Shown: piece after piece, positions 26,530 through 35,074 of the stretch | How the letters are laid out: every line of letters begins with the position of its first letter | How positions within the stretch are numbered: the stretch's first letter is position 1 | NCBI GenBank assembly: GCA_001870995.2 | Contig: MLAV02000002.1 | Coordinates: 124,001 to 188,000, forward strand | Reading direction: 5' to 3' | Source: Chitinophaga sp. CB10 | Lineage (GTDB): Bacteria; Bacteroidota; Bacteroidia; Chitinophagales; Chitinophagaceae | DNA length: 64,000 nucleotides | Notes under the pieces: generated by a model | What the model saw: only the letters and a program-made list of their open reading frames with translations | Told to the model about the DNA's origin: nothing | Databases searched by the model: none | Position numbers and translations under genes: made by a program

Positions 26530-27432
26530 ATGAAAATAGCTTTCCACGACGTTTACGTTCACCCGCTGCCGCCTAACCATCGCTTCCCGATGGTCAAGTA
26601 TGAACTGATCCCCCAACAGCTGCTCCGCGAAGGCATCATCCAGCCCGGCCACCTGTTTGCCCCTGATCCGCTGGACGAGGCCATCATCCTGCTCACCCAC
26701 GAAAAGGAATACTGGCGCAAACTCCGGGATCAGCAGCTGACCTACCGGGAGCAACGGGTCATCGGCTTTGAGCAAAGCCCGCAACTCACCCTCCGTGAAA
26801 TCACCATCGGCCAGGGCACCATTGATATCTCCCTCCATGCCCTCGGTCATGGGATCGGCTTTAACGTGGCTGGCGGCACCCACCACGCCTTTGCCGCCCG
26901 CGGCGAAGGTTTCTGCCTGTTGAACGATATTGGTTTGGCGGCTAACTACCTGCTGGATCAGCGGAAAGTGAAGCAGGTACTGGTGATCGACCTGGACGTA
27001 CACCAGGGCAACGGTACGGCCGCGCTGTTCGGCAATAACGCCAGCGTCTACACGTTCAGCATGCACGGCGCGCATAACTACCCGTTCCATAAGGAGCAGT
27101 CCGATTGGGACGTTCCCCTGCCGGATGGCGTCACCGACGGGCCCTATCTTCAGGCCCTCAAAGAAGCATTGCCCGTTTTGATAAACAAGGTGCGGCCCGA
27201 TATTGTATATTATCTATCCGGGGTGGATATCCTGGAAACGGATAAGCTGGGAAAGCTGAAAATTACCCCGGCCGGCTGTCTGGAAAGGGACAGGCTGGTT
27301 TTTGACATACTGCAACGCCATCATATACCCGTGGCCGTAGTCATGGGCGGCGGCTATTCCCCCCGCGTAAAGGACGTGGTGGACGCTCACTGCCGTACTT
27401 TCAGCGCGGGTATTGATATTTACGGCTATTGA
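26530..27432 (+). CDS. Histone deacetylase family protein (zinc-dependent deacetylase)
   Basis: 300 residues, no signal peptide. The arginase/deacetylase fold motifs are intact: GGTHHAFAARGEGFCLLNDIGLAA with the catalytic His pair, VIDLDVHQGNGTAALF with the zinc ligands Asp and His, FSMHGAHNYPF, LSGVDILETDKLGKL with the second Asp, and GGGYSPR. Bacterial members remove acetyl groups from proteins, polyamines or small molecules such as acetoin-linked AcuC targets. It starts 6 bases after pdeM, closer than any other link in this block, so a role beside the repair genes is worth considering, though many family members are simple metabolic enzymes. Confidence 0.92.
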   Translation: MKIAFHDVYVHPLPPNHRFPMVKYELIPQQLLREGIIQPGHLFAPDPLDEAIILLTHEKEYWRKLRDQQLTYREQRVIGFEQSPQLTLREITIGQGTIDISLHALGHGIGFNVAGGTHHAFAARGEGFCLLNDIGLAANYLLDQRKVKQVLVIDLDVHQGNGTAALFGNNASVYTFSMHGAHNYPFHKEQSDWDVPLPDGVTDGPYLQALKEALPVLINKVRPDIVYYLSGVDILETDKLGKLKITPAGCLERDRLVFDILQRHHIPVAVVMGGGYSPRVKDVVDAHCRTFSAGIDIYGY

Positions 27433-27543
27433 TTTTTTTGGGGGAGAGATTTACCTGCGCAGCGCTTAAGCCTCCCGGCCCCATAACGCCGGTTCGCGGG
27501 CCATGCCAGGGCTCCGGGCGTACTTAAACGCCGTCAGCCCGCA

Positions 27544-28206
27544 TTACGCCTGCTCCTGGATAATCCTGCCGTCCCTCATCACAAGCTGGCGGTCGCTAAG
27601 CGGGGCCAGTTCCTCGTTGTGCGTAACGATGATGAAGGTCTGGTTCAGCTTCTCCCGGAGTTCAAAAAAGAGGTTGTGCAGCTCCCTGGCATTTCGGGAA
27701 TCCAGGTTGCCCGTGGGCTCATCGGCCATCACCACGTCCGGCGCGTTGATCAGCGCCCTGGCAACGGCCACCCGCTGCTGCTCCCCGCCGGAAAGCGCCC
27801 CTGGTTTATGATCCAGCCGGTCCTTCAAACCCAGGGTTTCCAGCAGGAACGCCGCCTTTTCCCGGACCGCGTTTTTATTCGTGCCGGCGATAAACCCCGG
27901 AATACAAACGTTTTCGATCGCGGTAAACTCCGGCAGCAGGTGATGGAACTGGAAAATAAAGCCAATATGGCGGTTCCGGAAGTCTGCCAGGCGGTTGCCT
28001 TTCAGGCTGGTCAGGTTCACATCGTTGAGCATAATTTCGCCGGAGCTGGGCTGGTCCAGCGTTCCAAGGATATGCAACAGCGTACTCTTGCCGGCTCCCG
28101 AGGAACCGACAATGGTCACTATTTCTCCTTTACTGACAGTTATATCCACTCCCTTCAAAATCGGTAAGTTGGAATAATTTTTGGTGACATTGCGAGCGGT
28201 TAGCAT
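27544..28206 (-). CDS. ABC transporter ATP-binding protein, LolD-like
   Basis: 220 residues. Walker A GSSGAGKST near residue 34-42, Q-loop QFHHLLPEFTAIENV, signature LSGGEQQRVAVARAL, Walker B VVMADEPTGNLDS, and the H-loop histidine in VTHNEELA. The LLPEFTAIENV segment and size place it in the LolD/MacB class, which drive lipoprotein release or efflux with LolCE-type membrane proteins. No partner membrane protein is nearby, as is common for Bacteroidota. It is convergent with the deacetylase gene and divergent from the DUF2795 gene. The 111 bases between it and the deacetylase gene are GC-rich, and I see no clear terminator there. Confidence 0.92.
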   Translation of the reverse strand: MLTARNVTKNYSNLPILKGVDITVSKGEIVTIVGSSGAGKSTLLHILGTLDQPSSGEIMLNDVNLTSLKGNRLADFRNRHIGFIFQFHHLLPEFTAIENVCIPGFIAGTNKNAVREKAAFLLETLGLKDRLDHKPGALSGGEQQRVAVARALINAPDVVMADEPTGNLDSRNARELHNLFFELREKLNQTFIIVTHNEELAPLSDRQLVMRDGRIIQEQA

Positions 28207-28245
28207 AACCCAAAGAAAAGTAAATAACCAATAAAATAGTAAAAG

Positions 28246-28275
28246 TTGTTTATTTCAAATTAAATAATACTTTTG
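28246..28275 (+). promoter_or_regulatory. Textbook Bacteroidota promoter for the DUF2795 gene
   Basis: TTG at 28246-28248 and TACTTTTG at 28268-28275, 19 bases apart, match the TTG-N19-TAnnTTTG consensus. The start codon is 32 bases further on. Confidence 0.75.
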
Positions 28276-28307
28276 CGAAAAATTAAAAAAGTAAAAATTT
28301 TAATAAG

Positions 28308-28529
28308 ATGTACTGGACATTAGAATTAGCTTCATACCTGGAGGATGCTCCATGGCCAGCTACTAAAGACGAACTCATTGACTACGCAATCCGCTCCGGT
28401 GCACCGATTGAAGTGATTGAGAACCTGCAGGAGCTGGAAGATGAGGGAGAAATTTACGAAGGTATTGAGGATATCTGGTCCGATTATCCATCCCAGGATG
28501 ACTTCTTCTTCAACGAAGACGAGTATTAA
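28308..28529 (+). CDS. DUF2795 family small acidic protein
   Basis: 73 residues and strongly acidic, with the C-terminal tail DDFFFNEDEY. The body MYWTLELASYLEDAPWPATK and then DELIDYAIRSGAPIEVIENLQEL matches the DUF2795 pattern of short bacterial proteins of unknown function; the region around YLEDAPWPATKDELIDYA is the conserved core. It has its own strong promoter and terminator, so it is monocistronic and probably well expressed. No signal peptide. I can give no function. Confidence 0.85.
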   Translation: MYWTLELASYLEDAPWPATKDELIDYAIRSGAPIEVIENLQELEDEGEIYEGIEDIWSDYPSQDDFFFNEDEY

Positions 28530-28585
28530 TCAGATGATCCGTTGTTACCTATAGGCTCCTGAGAGTCCTATGCCGAAAGAATTGC

Positions 28586-28617
28586 AGCCGTTTCACCTAG
28601 GTGGAGCGGCTATTTTT
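28586..28617 (+). terminator. Terminator after the DUF2795 gene
   Basis: AGCCGTTTCACC (28586-28597) pairs with GGTGGAGCGGCT (28600-28611) with G-U pairs and a 2-base nominal loop, followed by ATTTTTG. Confidence 0.65.
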
Positions 28618-28672
28618 GTGCCTATGTGAAGGCAGCGCCCCGGCGCGCCACCCGCCAAAACTTCCCCCAGCA

Positions 28673-28702
28673 AAAAGGCCGCTGCAATCGCAGCGGCCTT
28701 TT
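28673..28702. terminator. Bidirectional terminator downstream of fabI
   Basis: AAAAGGCCGCTGC pairs with GCAGCGGCCTTTT around a 4-base loop AATC (28686-28689). On the - strand it lies 25 bases past the fabI stop and is followed by T residues; it could also stop + strand transcripts. Confidence 0.85.
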
Positions 28703-28727
28703 CAGGTATAATGATACTATTGTGTGC

Positions 28728-29543
28728 TTATTGTTTTTCCATCTGTTTCACCACGCCTTCAGAAACGCCGGTGTAGGAGAAACCGCCATCATGGAACAGG
28801 TTCTGCATGGTTACCATTCTCGTCAGGTCGGAGAACAGGGTAACGGCATAATCCGCGCACTGGTCAGCAGAAGCATTGCCCAGCGGGCTCATTTCTTCCG
28901 CATAAGACATAAAGCCATCAAAACCTTTTACGCCACCGCCTGCAGTTGTTTTAACCGGCGACTGGCTAATGGTATTGATACGCACTTTCTTGTGTACGCC
29001 GTAGTGATAACCGAAGCTGCGTGCAATAGACTGCAACAGCGCTTTGGCATCAGCCATTTCACCGTAGTCAGGGAATACGCGTTCCGCAGCGATGTAAGAC
29101 AGCGCAATCACGGAAGCCCACTCGTTCAGCGCATCCAGCTTGTAAGCGGTTTGCAGCACACGGTGTAAGGAAATAGCGGAGATATCAAATGTTTTGTGGT
29201 TAAAGTCATAATCCAGGTCGGTATAGCTTCTGCCCTTGCGAATGTTCATACCCATCGCCACGGAGTGCAGCACGAAGTCAATCTTACCGCCAAAATGCTC
29301 CATGGATTTAGTAAACAGGTTATTCAGATCATCCATGTTGGTTACGTCAGCAGGAATTACCGGTGCATTACAGGTTTCAGCCAGCTTCTTGATTTCACCC
29401 ATACGGAGGGCAATAGGAGCATTGGTAAGCACGATTTCAGCGCCTTCTTCTACACAACGCAGTGCAGTTCTCCACGCGATAGACTTATCATCCAAAGCGC
29501 CAAAGATGATACCTTTTTTCCCTTTTAATAAGTTATGAGCCAT
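28728..29543 (-). CDS. fabI: Enoyl-[acyl-carrier-protein] reductase (NADH), FabI
   Basis: 271 residues from the ATG at 29543 (MAHNLLKGKKGIIFGALDDKS). The short-chain dehydrogenase fold is clear: an atypical cofactor loop GALDDKSIAW, then LHSVAMG, the catalytic pair in YIAAERVFPDYGEMADAKALL (Tyr and Lys of the FabI Tyr-x6-Lys motif), and ISQSPVKTTAG. It does the last reduction step of fatty-acid elongation in the cytoplasm. The TAnnTTTG box at 29565-29572 gives a leader of about 15-20 bases and rules out the in-frame TTG at 29567. It is transcribed alone and ends at a terminator. Confidence 0.95.
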   Translation of the reverse strand: MAHNLLKGKKGIIFGALDDKSIAWRTALRCVEEGAEIVLTNAPIALRMGEIKKLAETCNAPVIPADVTNMDDLNNLFTKSMEHFGGKIDFVLHSVAMGMNIRKGRSYTDLDYDFNHKTFDISAISLHRVLQTAYKLDALNEWASVIALSYIAAERVFPDYGEMADAKALLQSIARSFGYHYGVHKKVRINTISQSPVKTTAGGGVKGFDGFMSYAEEMSPLGNASADQCADYAVTLFSDLTRMVTMQNLFHDGGFSYTGVSEGVVKQMEKQ

Positions 29544-29564
29544 TTGGTCAAAAATTAATTTCGG

Positions 29565-29572
29565 CAAAAATA
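29565..29572 (-). promoter_or_regulatory. -7 box TATTTTTG for fabI
   Basis: Reverse complement of 29565-29572 reads TATTTTTG, 21 bases before the fabI ATG; it fixes the start codon. Confidence 0.6.
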
Positions 29573-29605
29573 GTCGTTATAGTTGAAAAAAGCTATTTGA
29601 TTTAT

Positions 29606-31252
29606 TTACCGGACCATTTCCCGCGCATTTTCCAGCGCGGCGGCTGTAGGCTTCTCTCCGCTTAACATTTGGGCGATCTTGCTGATGCGTTCTTCCAGGG
29701 ACAGCAGGCGTACGCTCGTACGTACCTTGTCCGCCGCCGCATCCTTGTACACAAAATAATGCGCGTCCGCCTTACCCGCTATCTGCGGCTGGTGCGTGAT
29801 GCAGATGATCTGGTGCTCTCTGGCAAGGTCCTTCAGGATGATGCCCACCTGCTTGGCCGCTTCCCCGGAAATACCGGTGTCTATCTCATCGAAGATCAGC
29901 GTAGGCAGGTCTACAGATTTAGCCACGAGCGATTTCACGCAAAGCATAATCCGGCTCAGCTCACCGCCGGAAGCAACTTTGCCCACCGGGGCAAACATAT
30001 TGCTCTTGTTGGCGTCAAACAGCAGGTCGATCGTATCCTGCCCGTATTCGTTCAGCTCCCCGTTAACGATATCCACTTTCATGCGGGCATTAGGCATACC
30101 CACCTGCGCCAGCAATTCATTTACTTTCTTCTCAAACGGCTGCGCCGCGCCAACCCTGGCGGCAGTAATGCCGGCAGCCAGTTCCAGCAGGCGCGCTTTC
30201 AGTTCCGCCTGTTGCTGCTCCAACTCCGCCAGCTGATCGTCGAGGTTAAGCACGCTGGATACTTTCTGTTCCAGGTTGGCTTTGATTTCCAGCAGCTCGG
30301 CAGTGGTCTGCACCCCATGCTTTTTGAAGAAGCGGTAACCCATGGCCATACGCTCGTTCACCTGCTCAATGCGGGCCCCGTCAAAATGTACCTGGTCGCT
30401 GATGCGGTCTATATCCCCGGCAATGTCCTGCAGTTCGATGTACAGGGACTGCATCCGCTCCGCCACCGCCGGTACATCCTTGTGGTAGTTGGAAATCGTC
30501 TGCAGGGACGACTGCATTTGTTTCAACTGCTGCAACAGCGGCTGCTCGTCTTCCTTCAGCTGGAAGTACACACGGCTGAGGGTATTTTTTATTTCCTCCG
30601 CGTGGCTGAGTACCTGTAACTCATTGTCCAGGTCTTCGATTTCATTTTCCTTGAAATCCGCTTCCGTCAATTCATCCAGCAGGAATTTGTTGTAGTCCAG
30701 CTCCTTGTTGGCTACATCCCTGCTGTCAAACAGTTCTTTATATTTCTTTTGGACTTGTATGTATTGATGATACAGCTGCTGGTATTGCTGCAAGGCCGCG
30801 GGTTTGGCGAGGGCGTCTATCACTTCCCGCTGGAATTCCGCGTTGCCCAGTTCCAGCGTATCAAACTGCTGGTGCAGGTCCACCAGGAACTGGCTGAGGG
30901 CCGCCAGCTGGGAGATGTTCACAGGCGTATCGTTCACGAAAGCCCTGGACTTCCCCGCAGCGCTGATTTCCCGGCGGATGATCAGCTGATCTTCCACATC
31001 CAGTTCATGCGCATGCAGGAATTCGGATACCTGTTTATTTTTCAGCAGGAAGATGCCTTCCACGATACATTTATCCGCTTTATTAAACAGCACGCCGGGA
31101 TCTGCTCTTTCCCCAAGGATAAGAGAGAGGGCGCCGAGCAGGATAGATTTACCTGCACCGGTTTCACCGGTGATAACGTTCAGGTTTCCTGAGAAGTCGA
31201 CTTCCAGGTGATCGATGATGGCGTAATTTTTAATAATTAAGCGCTGTAACAT
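29606..31252 (-). CDS. recN: DNA repair protein RecN
   Basis: 548 residues, the normal size. SMC-like ATPase: N-terminal Walker A GETGAGKSILLGALSLILG near residues 29-47, RREISAAGKSRAFVND, a long central coiled-coil region (about 160-370), and C-terminal signature VASGGELSRIMLCVK with Walker B LIFDEIDTGISGE and ITHQPQIAGKAD. RecN organises broken DNA ends for recombination repair. Its 3' end faces the fabI promoter; upstream, the TPR-protein gene on the same strand ends 41 bases before the recN start, so they may share a transcript. Confidence 0.96.
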   Translation of the reverse strand: MLQRLIIKNYAIIDHLEVDFSGNLNVITGETGAGKSILLGALSLILGERADPGVLFNKADKCIVEGIFLLKNKQVSEFLHAHELDVEDQLIIRREISAAGKSRAFVNDTPVNISQLAALSQFLVDLHQQFDTLELGNAEFQREVIDALAKPAALQQYQQLYHQYIQVQKKYKELFDSRDVANKELDYNKFLLDELTEADFKENEIEDLDNELQVLSHAEEIKNTLSRVYFQLKEDEQPLLQQLKQMQSSLQTISNYHKDVPAVAERMQSLYIELQDIAGDIDRISDQVHFDGARIEQVNERMAMGYRFFKKHGVQTTAELLEIKANLEQKVSSVLNLDDQLAELEQQQAELKARLLELAAGITAARVGAAQPFEKKVNELLAQVGMPNARMKVDIVNGELNEYGQDTIDLLFDANKSNMFAPVGKVASGGELSRIMLCVKSLVAKSVDLPTLIFDEIDTGISGEAAKQVGIILKDLAREHQIICITHQPQIAGKADAHYFVYKDAAADKVRTSVRLLSLEERISKIAQMLSGEKPTAAALENAREMVR

Positions 31253-31293
31253 AAGTCAGGATAATAAAAAATCTATGCAAGTGCTTTATTTCC

Positions 31294-32781
31294 TCAGCTG
31301 CCGCTTAACCGCTGAATTCCGGCTTTGGCGCGGGCGTCGAGGGAATTTTTATAATCGTGGCCTTTCATATCCATGCATTTCTGGTAGCACTGGACAGCTT
31401 TGGCTTTATCGTTTCGTTTTTCGTAAATCATTCCCATTTGCAGGCTGGCGCGGGCGGCGTAATATTCCGGCCGGTTGGCGCCCACTTTCACGGTCACATC
31501 ATACATCTGTATGGCTTTGTCATCCTGCCCGGTTTCATCATAAATGCGGCCTAACCGGTACGCATACTCGAGCTTTTCATCCATGGCGTCAAAGTCCGCC
31601 GCCTTCTTCGTCAGCAATAATTTCAACGCTTCGTTGAAATACCCTCCGTCACTGAGCAAACGCACTTTCAGCAGAAAAGCATTGGGCCATTTACCGCTCT
31701 GCGCTTCCTTCAACGCCTGCTTGTCCGCATCCGTTTCAGTGCCGCCCCTGGTCAGGATCATAGCCCTGTACTTGTTGGCGGCCGCCTGGTTGCCTTCCAG
31801 GTAATAATACCAGCTGAGTCGCTGCAAACATTCCTTCAGGTAAAACTTCCCTTTGAAATTGTTGATAAACCTTTCCAGGTACACATGCGCATCGTCGTCC
31901 AGGCGGGTGAGCTTCAGCAATCCGTACACATAATTGTAATACTGGATGTCTGCATATTCACCGGAATCATTCCTCTCCTGTAACACCCGGATGCCAACGG
32001 CCGCCTTTTGGTTATTCATGGCAAGGTTAGCCACCATCAATGCAAAGAGATAATTATTTTTCGTATCCAGCTGCTTGCGTTGGAGGAACGCCCAGGTATC
32101 TTCCGGCTTGTTCACCACAAACAGCGTCAGGTAGCAATAGTAGTAATAGGATTCCTCCCTGAAGTACCGGGCCTCCGGCGCATTGCTTTCTATGAACGCG
32201 TTCACATTGTCCATCCCTTCCTTGATACTGCCCTTCATCCCCAGGATGTTCGTGATCCACTTGTACCCGTCGGGAATCGTCCCGAACACGGTTTGCATGG
32301 CGCCCAGCAGCATTTTATTCGGTACAAAGTCCGGAAACCGCCGCTGGTTCTCCTTCAGCGTGATGTAAGCTTTGCGGATCTCCCAGGCTGCATCCCACTT
32401 TTCGTTGAACTTCACTTTTACCATGGCCCAGTGAAACTTAATAGCCGCCTGGGTGTACAGGTAATAAGGCGAGTCCGGCGAGCCTTCCGCCATCTTATCA
32501 AGGCGGAACCCGCGCAGCCCTCTTTTGCGGGAATATTCCGAAGGGTCCTCATTGAAGAACAGCGGGAAAAAATCCGCATAGTCCTCCAGGAAATAAGGCA
32601 TCAGGTTATCAGGATGCTCTTTTTTTTCCGCTTCCAGCAAAGCCCTTCCCGCGTTAATGCGCAACTGCATGATGGCGTCATACGCCTGCTCACACCGGGT
32701 GTTAAAGTCATATACCTTCTGTCCCGCACTAACGTTCAACGCTACACTCAGTACCAAGATTAATGAAACTACGATTCGCAT
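31294..32781 (-). CDS. Exported TPR-like repeat protein of unknown function
   Basis: 495 residues with a signal peptide ending near residue 19 (LNVSAG). The rest is helical, with TPR-like units such as EYAYRLGRIYDETGQDDKAI and ARASLQMGMIYEKRNDKAKA near residues 420-480, and an N-terminal region rich in aromatic residues (YFLEDYADFFPLFFNED). I recognise no enzyme motif. Related periplasmic or outer-membrane TPR proteins are common in Bacteroidota and act as scaffolds, but no partner is evident. It lies upstream of recN by 41 bases on the same strand. Confidence 0.85.
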   Translation of the reverse strand: MRIVVSLILVLSVALNVSAGQKVYDFNTRCEQAYDAIMQLRINAGRALLEAEKKEHPDNLMPYFLEDYADFFPLFFNEDPSEYSRKRGLRGFRLDKMAEGSPDSPYYLYTQAAIKFHWAMVKVKFNEKWDAAWEIRKAYITLKENQRRFPDFVPNKMLLGAMQTVFGTIPDGYKWITNILGMKGSIKEGMDNVNAFIESNAPEARYFREESYYYYCYLTLFVVNKPEDTWAFLQRKQLDTKNNYLFALMVANLAMNNQKAAVGIRVLQERNDSGEYADIQYYNYVYGLLKLTRLDDDAHVYLERFINNFKGKFYLKECLQRLSWYYYLEGNQAAANKYRAMILTRGGTETDADKQALKEAQSGKWPNAFLLKVRLLSDGGYFNEALKLLLTKKAADFDAMDEKLEYAYRLGRIYDETGQDDKAIQMYDVTVKVGANRPEYYAARASLQMGMIYEKRNDKAKAVQCYQKCMDMKGHDYKNSLDARAKAGIQRLSGS

Positions 32782-32922
32782 ACCGACAAAATTCCTGAAA
32801 TTAAGGTCTTAAATGATCAAACAATTCACAATTCTCAAAGTTGCCTTATTCCAGCGAATTTCCTGCCACAAATAAAAAGAACTTGTACGCATGGTATCTG
32901 CGCGGAGCAATAAATTATGGCA

Positions 32923-32964
32923 AAACTAATATTTTTAGTAATATGACGCTAATTATATTAGTTT
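32923..32964. repeat. AT-rich 10-bp inverted repeat followed by T-rich run
   Basis: AAACTAATAT (32923-32932) and ATATTAGTTT (32955-32964) are exact reverse complements with a 22-base spacer, then a T-rich run to about 32977. It could be a regulator site or a weak + strand terminator; no + strand gene precedes it. Confidence 0.5.
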
Positions 32965-33104
32965 ATTTTTTTTTATCTAAAGAGAATATAATGTGGCAGC
33001 GCCCTACCGTTCCGTTCAGTCAAAAAATCAACGCCGCCTTATGCCGTATCAGTACATCGTTTCCTTATGCTGCGCCTTCTCCTTACCATCCTTATCCATA
33101 GGGC

Positions 33105-33136
33105 ATAAAAAAGACCTCCGCGTAATGCGAAGGTCC
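33105..33136 (-). terminator. Terminator of the nif3-like / zinc-ribbon operon
   Basis: Read on the - strand, GACCTTCGC pairs with GCGGAGGTC (one G-U pair) around a 5-base loop, followed by TTTTTTAT. It lies 27 bases past the zinc-ribbon stop codon. Confidence 0.85.
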
Positions 33137-33162
33137 TTATTCAAAATTCTTTCAGTCAGCGC

Positions 33163-33915
33163 TTAGATAGTCACGGAAGCTTCCAGGTCGTTGTCTACCA
33201 GGATGCGGCCGCAATGCTCGCACACGATGATTTTCTTGTGCTGGCGGATTTCAGCCTGACGCTGAGGAGGAATGGCGTTAAAGCAACCACCGCAGGAATC
33301 ACGCACGATAGTTACCACGGCCAGACCGTTACGGTAATTTTTACGGATCTTTTCGTAAGCAGCGAGTAAACGCGGATCAACTTTACCGCGTGCTTCTTCA
33401 CTCTGCTTTTCGTATGCAGTCTCTTCTTTCTCAGTTTCTGCGATGATCTTTTCCAGCTCGCCCTTCTTGTGCTTCAGGTTAGCTTCCTTCTCACTGATCG
33501 CTTTCTTAGCGCTTTCCAGCACACGGCTCTTATCCTTGATCTCCTCGTTGGCATCTTTGATGTGCTTTTCTGCCAGCTTGATCTCAAGGTTCTGCATTTC
33601 GATCTCTTTGGTAATTGCCTCAAACTCGCGGTTGTTCTTCACATTGTCCTGCTGCTTCTCATATTTCTTGATCAGCGCTTCCGCATCTTTAATAGCCGCT
33701 TTCTTGTTGGAGACAAAATCCTGGATACCCTTGATCTCATTCTCAATGTGTGACTGACGGGTGTTCAATCCTTCGATCTCATCCTCCAGGTCTTTTACCT
33801 CAATCGGCAACTCCCCTTTCAGCACCTGGATCTCATCCAGCTTGGAATCAATCTTCTGCAATCTGAGTACAGACGCTAATTTTTCTTCAACGGAGTATTC
33901 TTTTACGGTAGCCAT
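33163..33915 (-). CDS. Coiled-coil zinc-ribbon protein (C4-type, CT398/HP0958-like)
   Basis: 250 residues. Residues about 15-195 are a long charged coiled coil (for example IEGLNTRQSHIENEIKGIQD), and the C-terminal 50 form a zinc ribbon with two Cys-x2-Cys pairs: SCGGCF near 209-214 and CEHCGR near 232-237. Relatives such as HP0958/FlgZ and CT398/CdsZ bind RNA or secretion/flagellar partners; in Bacteroidota the role is not known. It starts 3 bases after the Nif3-family gene and ends at a strong terminator, so the pair is a two-gene operon, an arrangement common in this phylum. Confidence 0.9.
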   Translation of the reverse strand: MATVKEYSVEEKLASVLRLQKIDSKLDEIQVLKGELPIEVKDLEDEIEGLNTRQSHIENEIKGIQDFVSNKKAAIKDAEALIKKYEKQQDNVKNNREFEAITKEIEMQNLEIKLAEKHIKDANEEIKDKSRVLESAKKAISEKEANLKHKKGELEKIIAETEKEETAYEKQSEEARGKVDPRLLAAYEKIRKNYRNGLAVVTIVRDSCGGCFNAIPPQRQAEIRQHKKIIVCEHCGRILVDNDLEASVTI

Positions 33916-33918
33916 GTA

Positions 33919-35013
33919 TTATAAATAATTTACCGGGTTTGTTTTAATCGTAGATTTAAGAGGCGCAAAATTACGGAATTTTTCAGTCAATATATGATAA
34001 AATAATTCCACTGTAAACTGCTCGCTCTCAAAATGTCCAATATCTGCAATAACTATTTGATTATCAGCATCAAAAAATTCGTGGTACTTGAAATCCGAGG
34101 AAATGTACACATCCGCCCCTGCCCCAATCGCCCGCTTCAGCAGGAAACTGCCCGCGCCGCCGCATAAGGCCACCCGCTTCACCTGCTTACCCCGCAGGTT
34201 CGTGTATTTTACACATCCCGCCCCAAATCGCTCCTTTACCAGCCGCAAAAACTCCAGTTCCTCCATCGCTGCCGGTAATTCGCCCACCAGGCCGGAACCC
34301 ACTTCATTATACGTATTGTCCAGGTTTACAATGTCATACGCCACTTCCTCGTAAGGGTGGCTCGACAATAATGCGGCCATCACACGACCTTCCAAATATA
34401 ACGGAAAAATCACTTCCAACTTCGTTTCCTTTTCAAAATGTCGCTCCCCCACTTTACCCACATACGGATCCGTACCCGCGCCGGCCTTAAACGTACCCTC
34501 GCCGACCCCGTTATAGCTGCATTCGCTGTACTCCCCTATATGCCCGGCCCCGGCCTCAAACAGCGCTGCGCGCACCTTCTCCGCATCCGCCTCCGGCACA
34601 AAGGTGTATAACTTCTTCAGCAAGCCCTTCTTCGGCTGCAAAACCCGGCATTTTTCCAACCCCAGCCGGCCAGCCATCTCCGCGCACACCCCGTTGCGCA
34701 CATTGTCCAGGTTCGTATGCGCCGCATACACCGCCACATCATGGCGGATCGCCTTGATCGCTACCCGCTCCACGTAATTGCTCCCGGTAATCTTCTTCAA
34801 CCCGCCAAACACAATCGGATGATGCGCCACCACCAGGTTGCAGCCCCGGGCAATCGCCTCGTCAATCACCTCCTCCGTCGCATCCAGCGTCAGCAACACA
34901 TTGGTCACCTCCCTGGACGCATCGCCAAACAGCAGCCCGGCATTGTCATAACTCTCCTGGTATTGTAAAGGCGCAAAACTTTCGATCGCCCGGATAATCT
35001 CTTTTATTTGCAT
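33919..35013 (-). CDS. Nif3-like dinuclear metal-centre protein
   Basis: 364 residues, the long form of the family. The N-terminal Nif3 half has SYDNAGLLFGD, TLDATEEVIDEAI, VVAHHPIVFGGLKKI (metal-binding His pair) and YAAHTNLDN; the C-terminal half has SSDFKYHEFFDADNQIVIADIGHFESEQ with the remaining metal ligands. Between them (about 130-230) is an inserted PII/CutA-like domain (LYTFVPEADAEKVRAALFEA, VIFPLYLEGRVMAAL), normal for the long form. Members form hexameric toroids with two metals per subunit; activity as a cyclohydrolase-like or phosphatase enzyme is proposed but unsettled. It is divergent from the M32 carboxypeptidase gene. Confidence 0.94.
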   Translation of the reverse strand: MQIKEIIRAIESFAPLQYQESYDNAGLLFGDASREVTNVLLTLDATEEVIDEAIARGCNLVVAHHPIVFGGLKKITGSNYVERVAIKAIRHDVAVYAAHTNLDNVRNGVCAEMAGRLGLEKCRVLQPKKGLLKKLYTFVPEADAEKVRAALFEAGAGHIGEYSECSYNGVGEGTFKAGAGTDPYVGKVGERHFEKETKLEVIFPLYLEGRVMAALLSSHPYEEVAYDIVNLDNTYNEVGSGLVGELPAAMEELEFLRLVKERFGAGCVKYTNLRGKQVKRVALCGGAGSFLLKRAIGAGADVYISSDFKYHEFFDADNQIVIADIGHFESEQFTVELFYHILTEKFRNFAPLKSTIKTNPVNYL

Positions 35014-35050
35014 AATGGGTAAAAATTAATGGTTCATTCGGGTCATCCCC

Positions 35051-35058
35051 TACATTTG
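35051..35058 (+). promoter_or_regulatory. -7 box TACATTTG for the M32 carboxypeptidase gene
   Basis: Exact TAnnTTTG match 16 bases before the ATG at 35075; no convincing -33 element. Confidence 0.55.
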
Positions 35059-35074
35059 TAAAAAAATATAAGTT

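Larger units (their letters stand above)
32782..33162. other. Gene-free AT-rich region between TPR and zinc-ribbon genes
   Basis: 381 bases with no credible gene. It contains an AT-rich inverted repeat (32923-32964) followed by a T-rich run, and the terminator of the zinc-ribbon gene (33105-33136). The promoter of the TPR-protein gene should be in the left part, but I see only a weak GAATTTTG near the start codon. Confidence 0.65.

Noticed and set aside
32841..33101. Possible 86-codon + strand gene in the intergenic region
   Set aside because: It runs through the AT-rich foldback, has no promoter box or family resemblance, and its composition is unlike coding DNA here.
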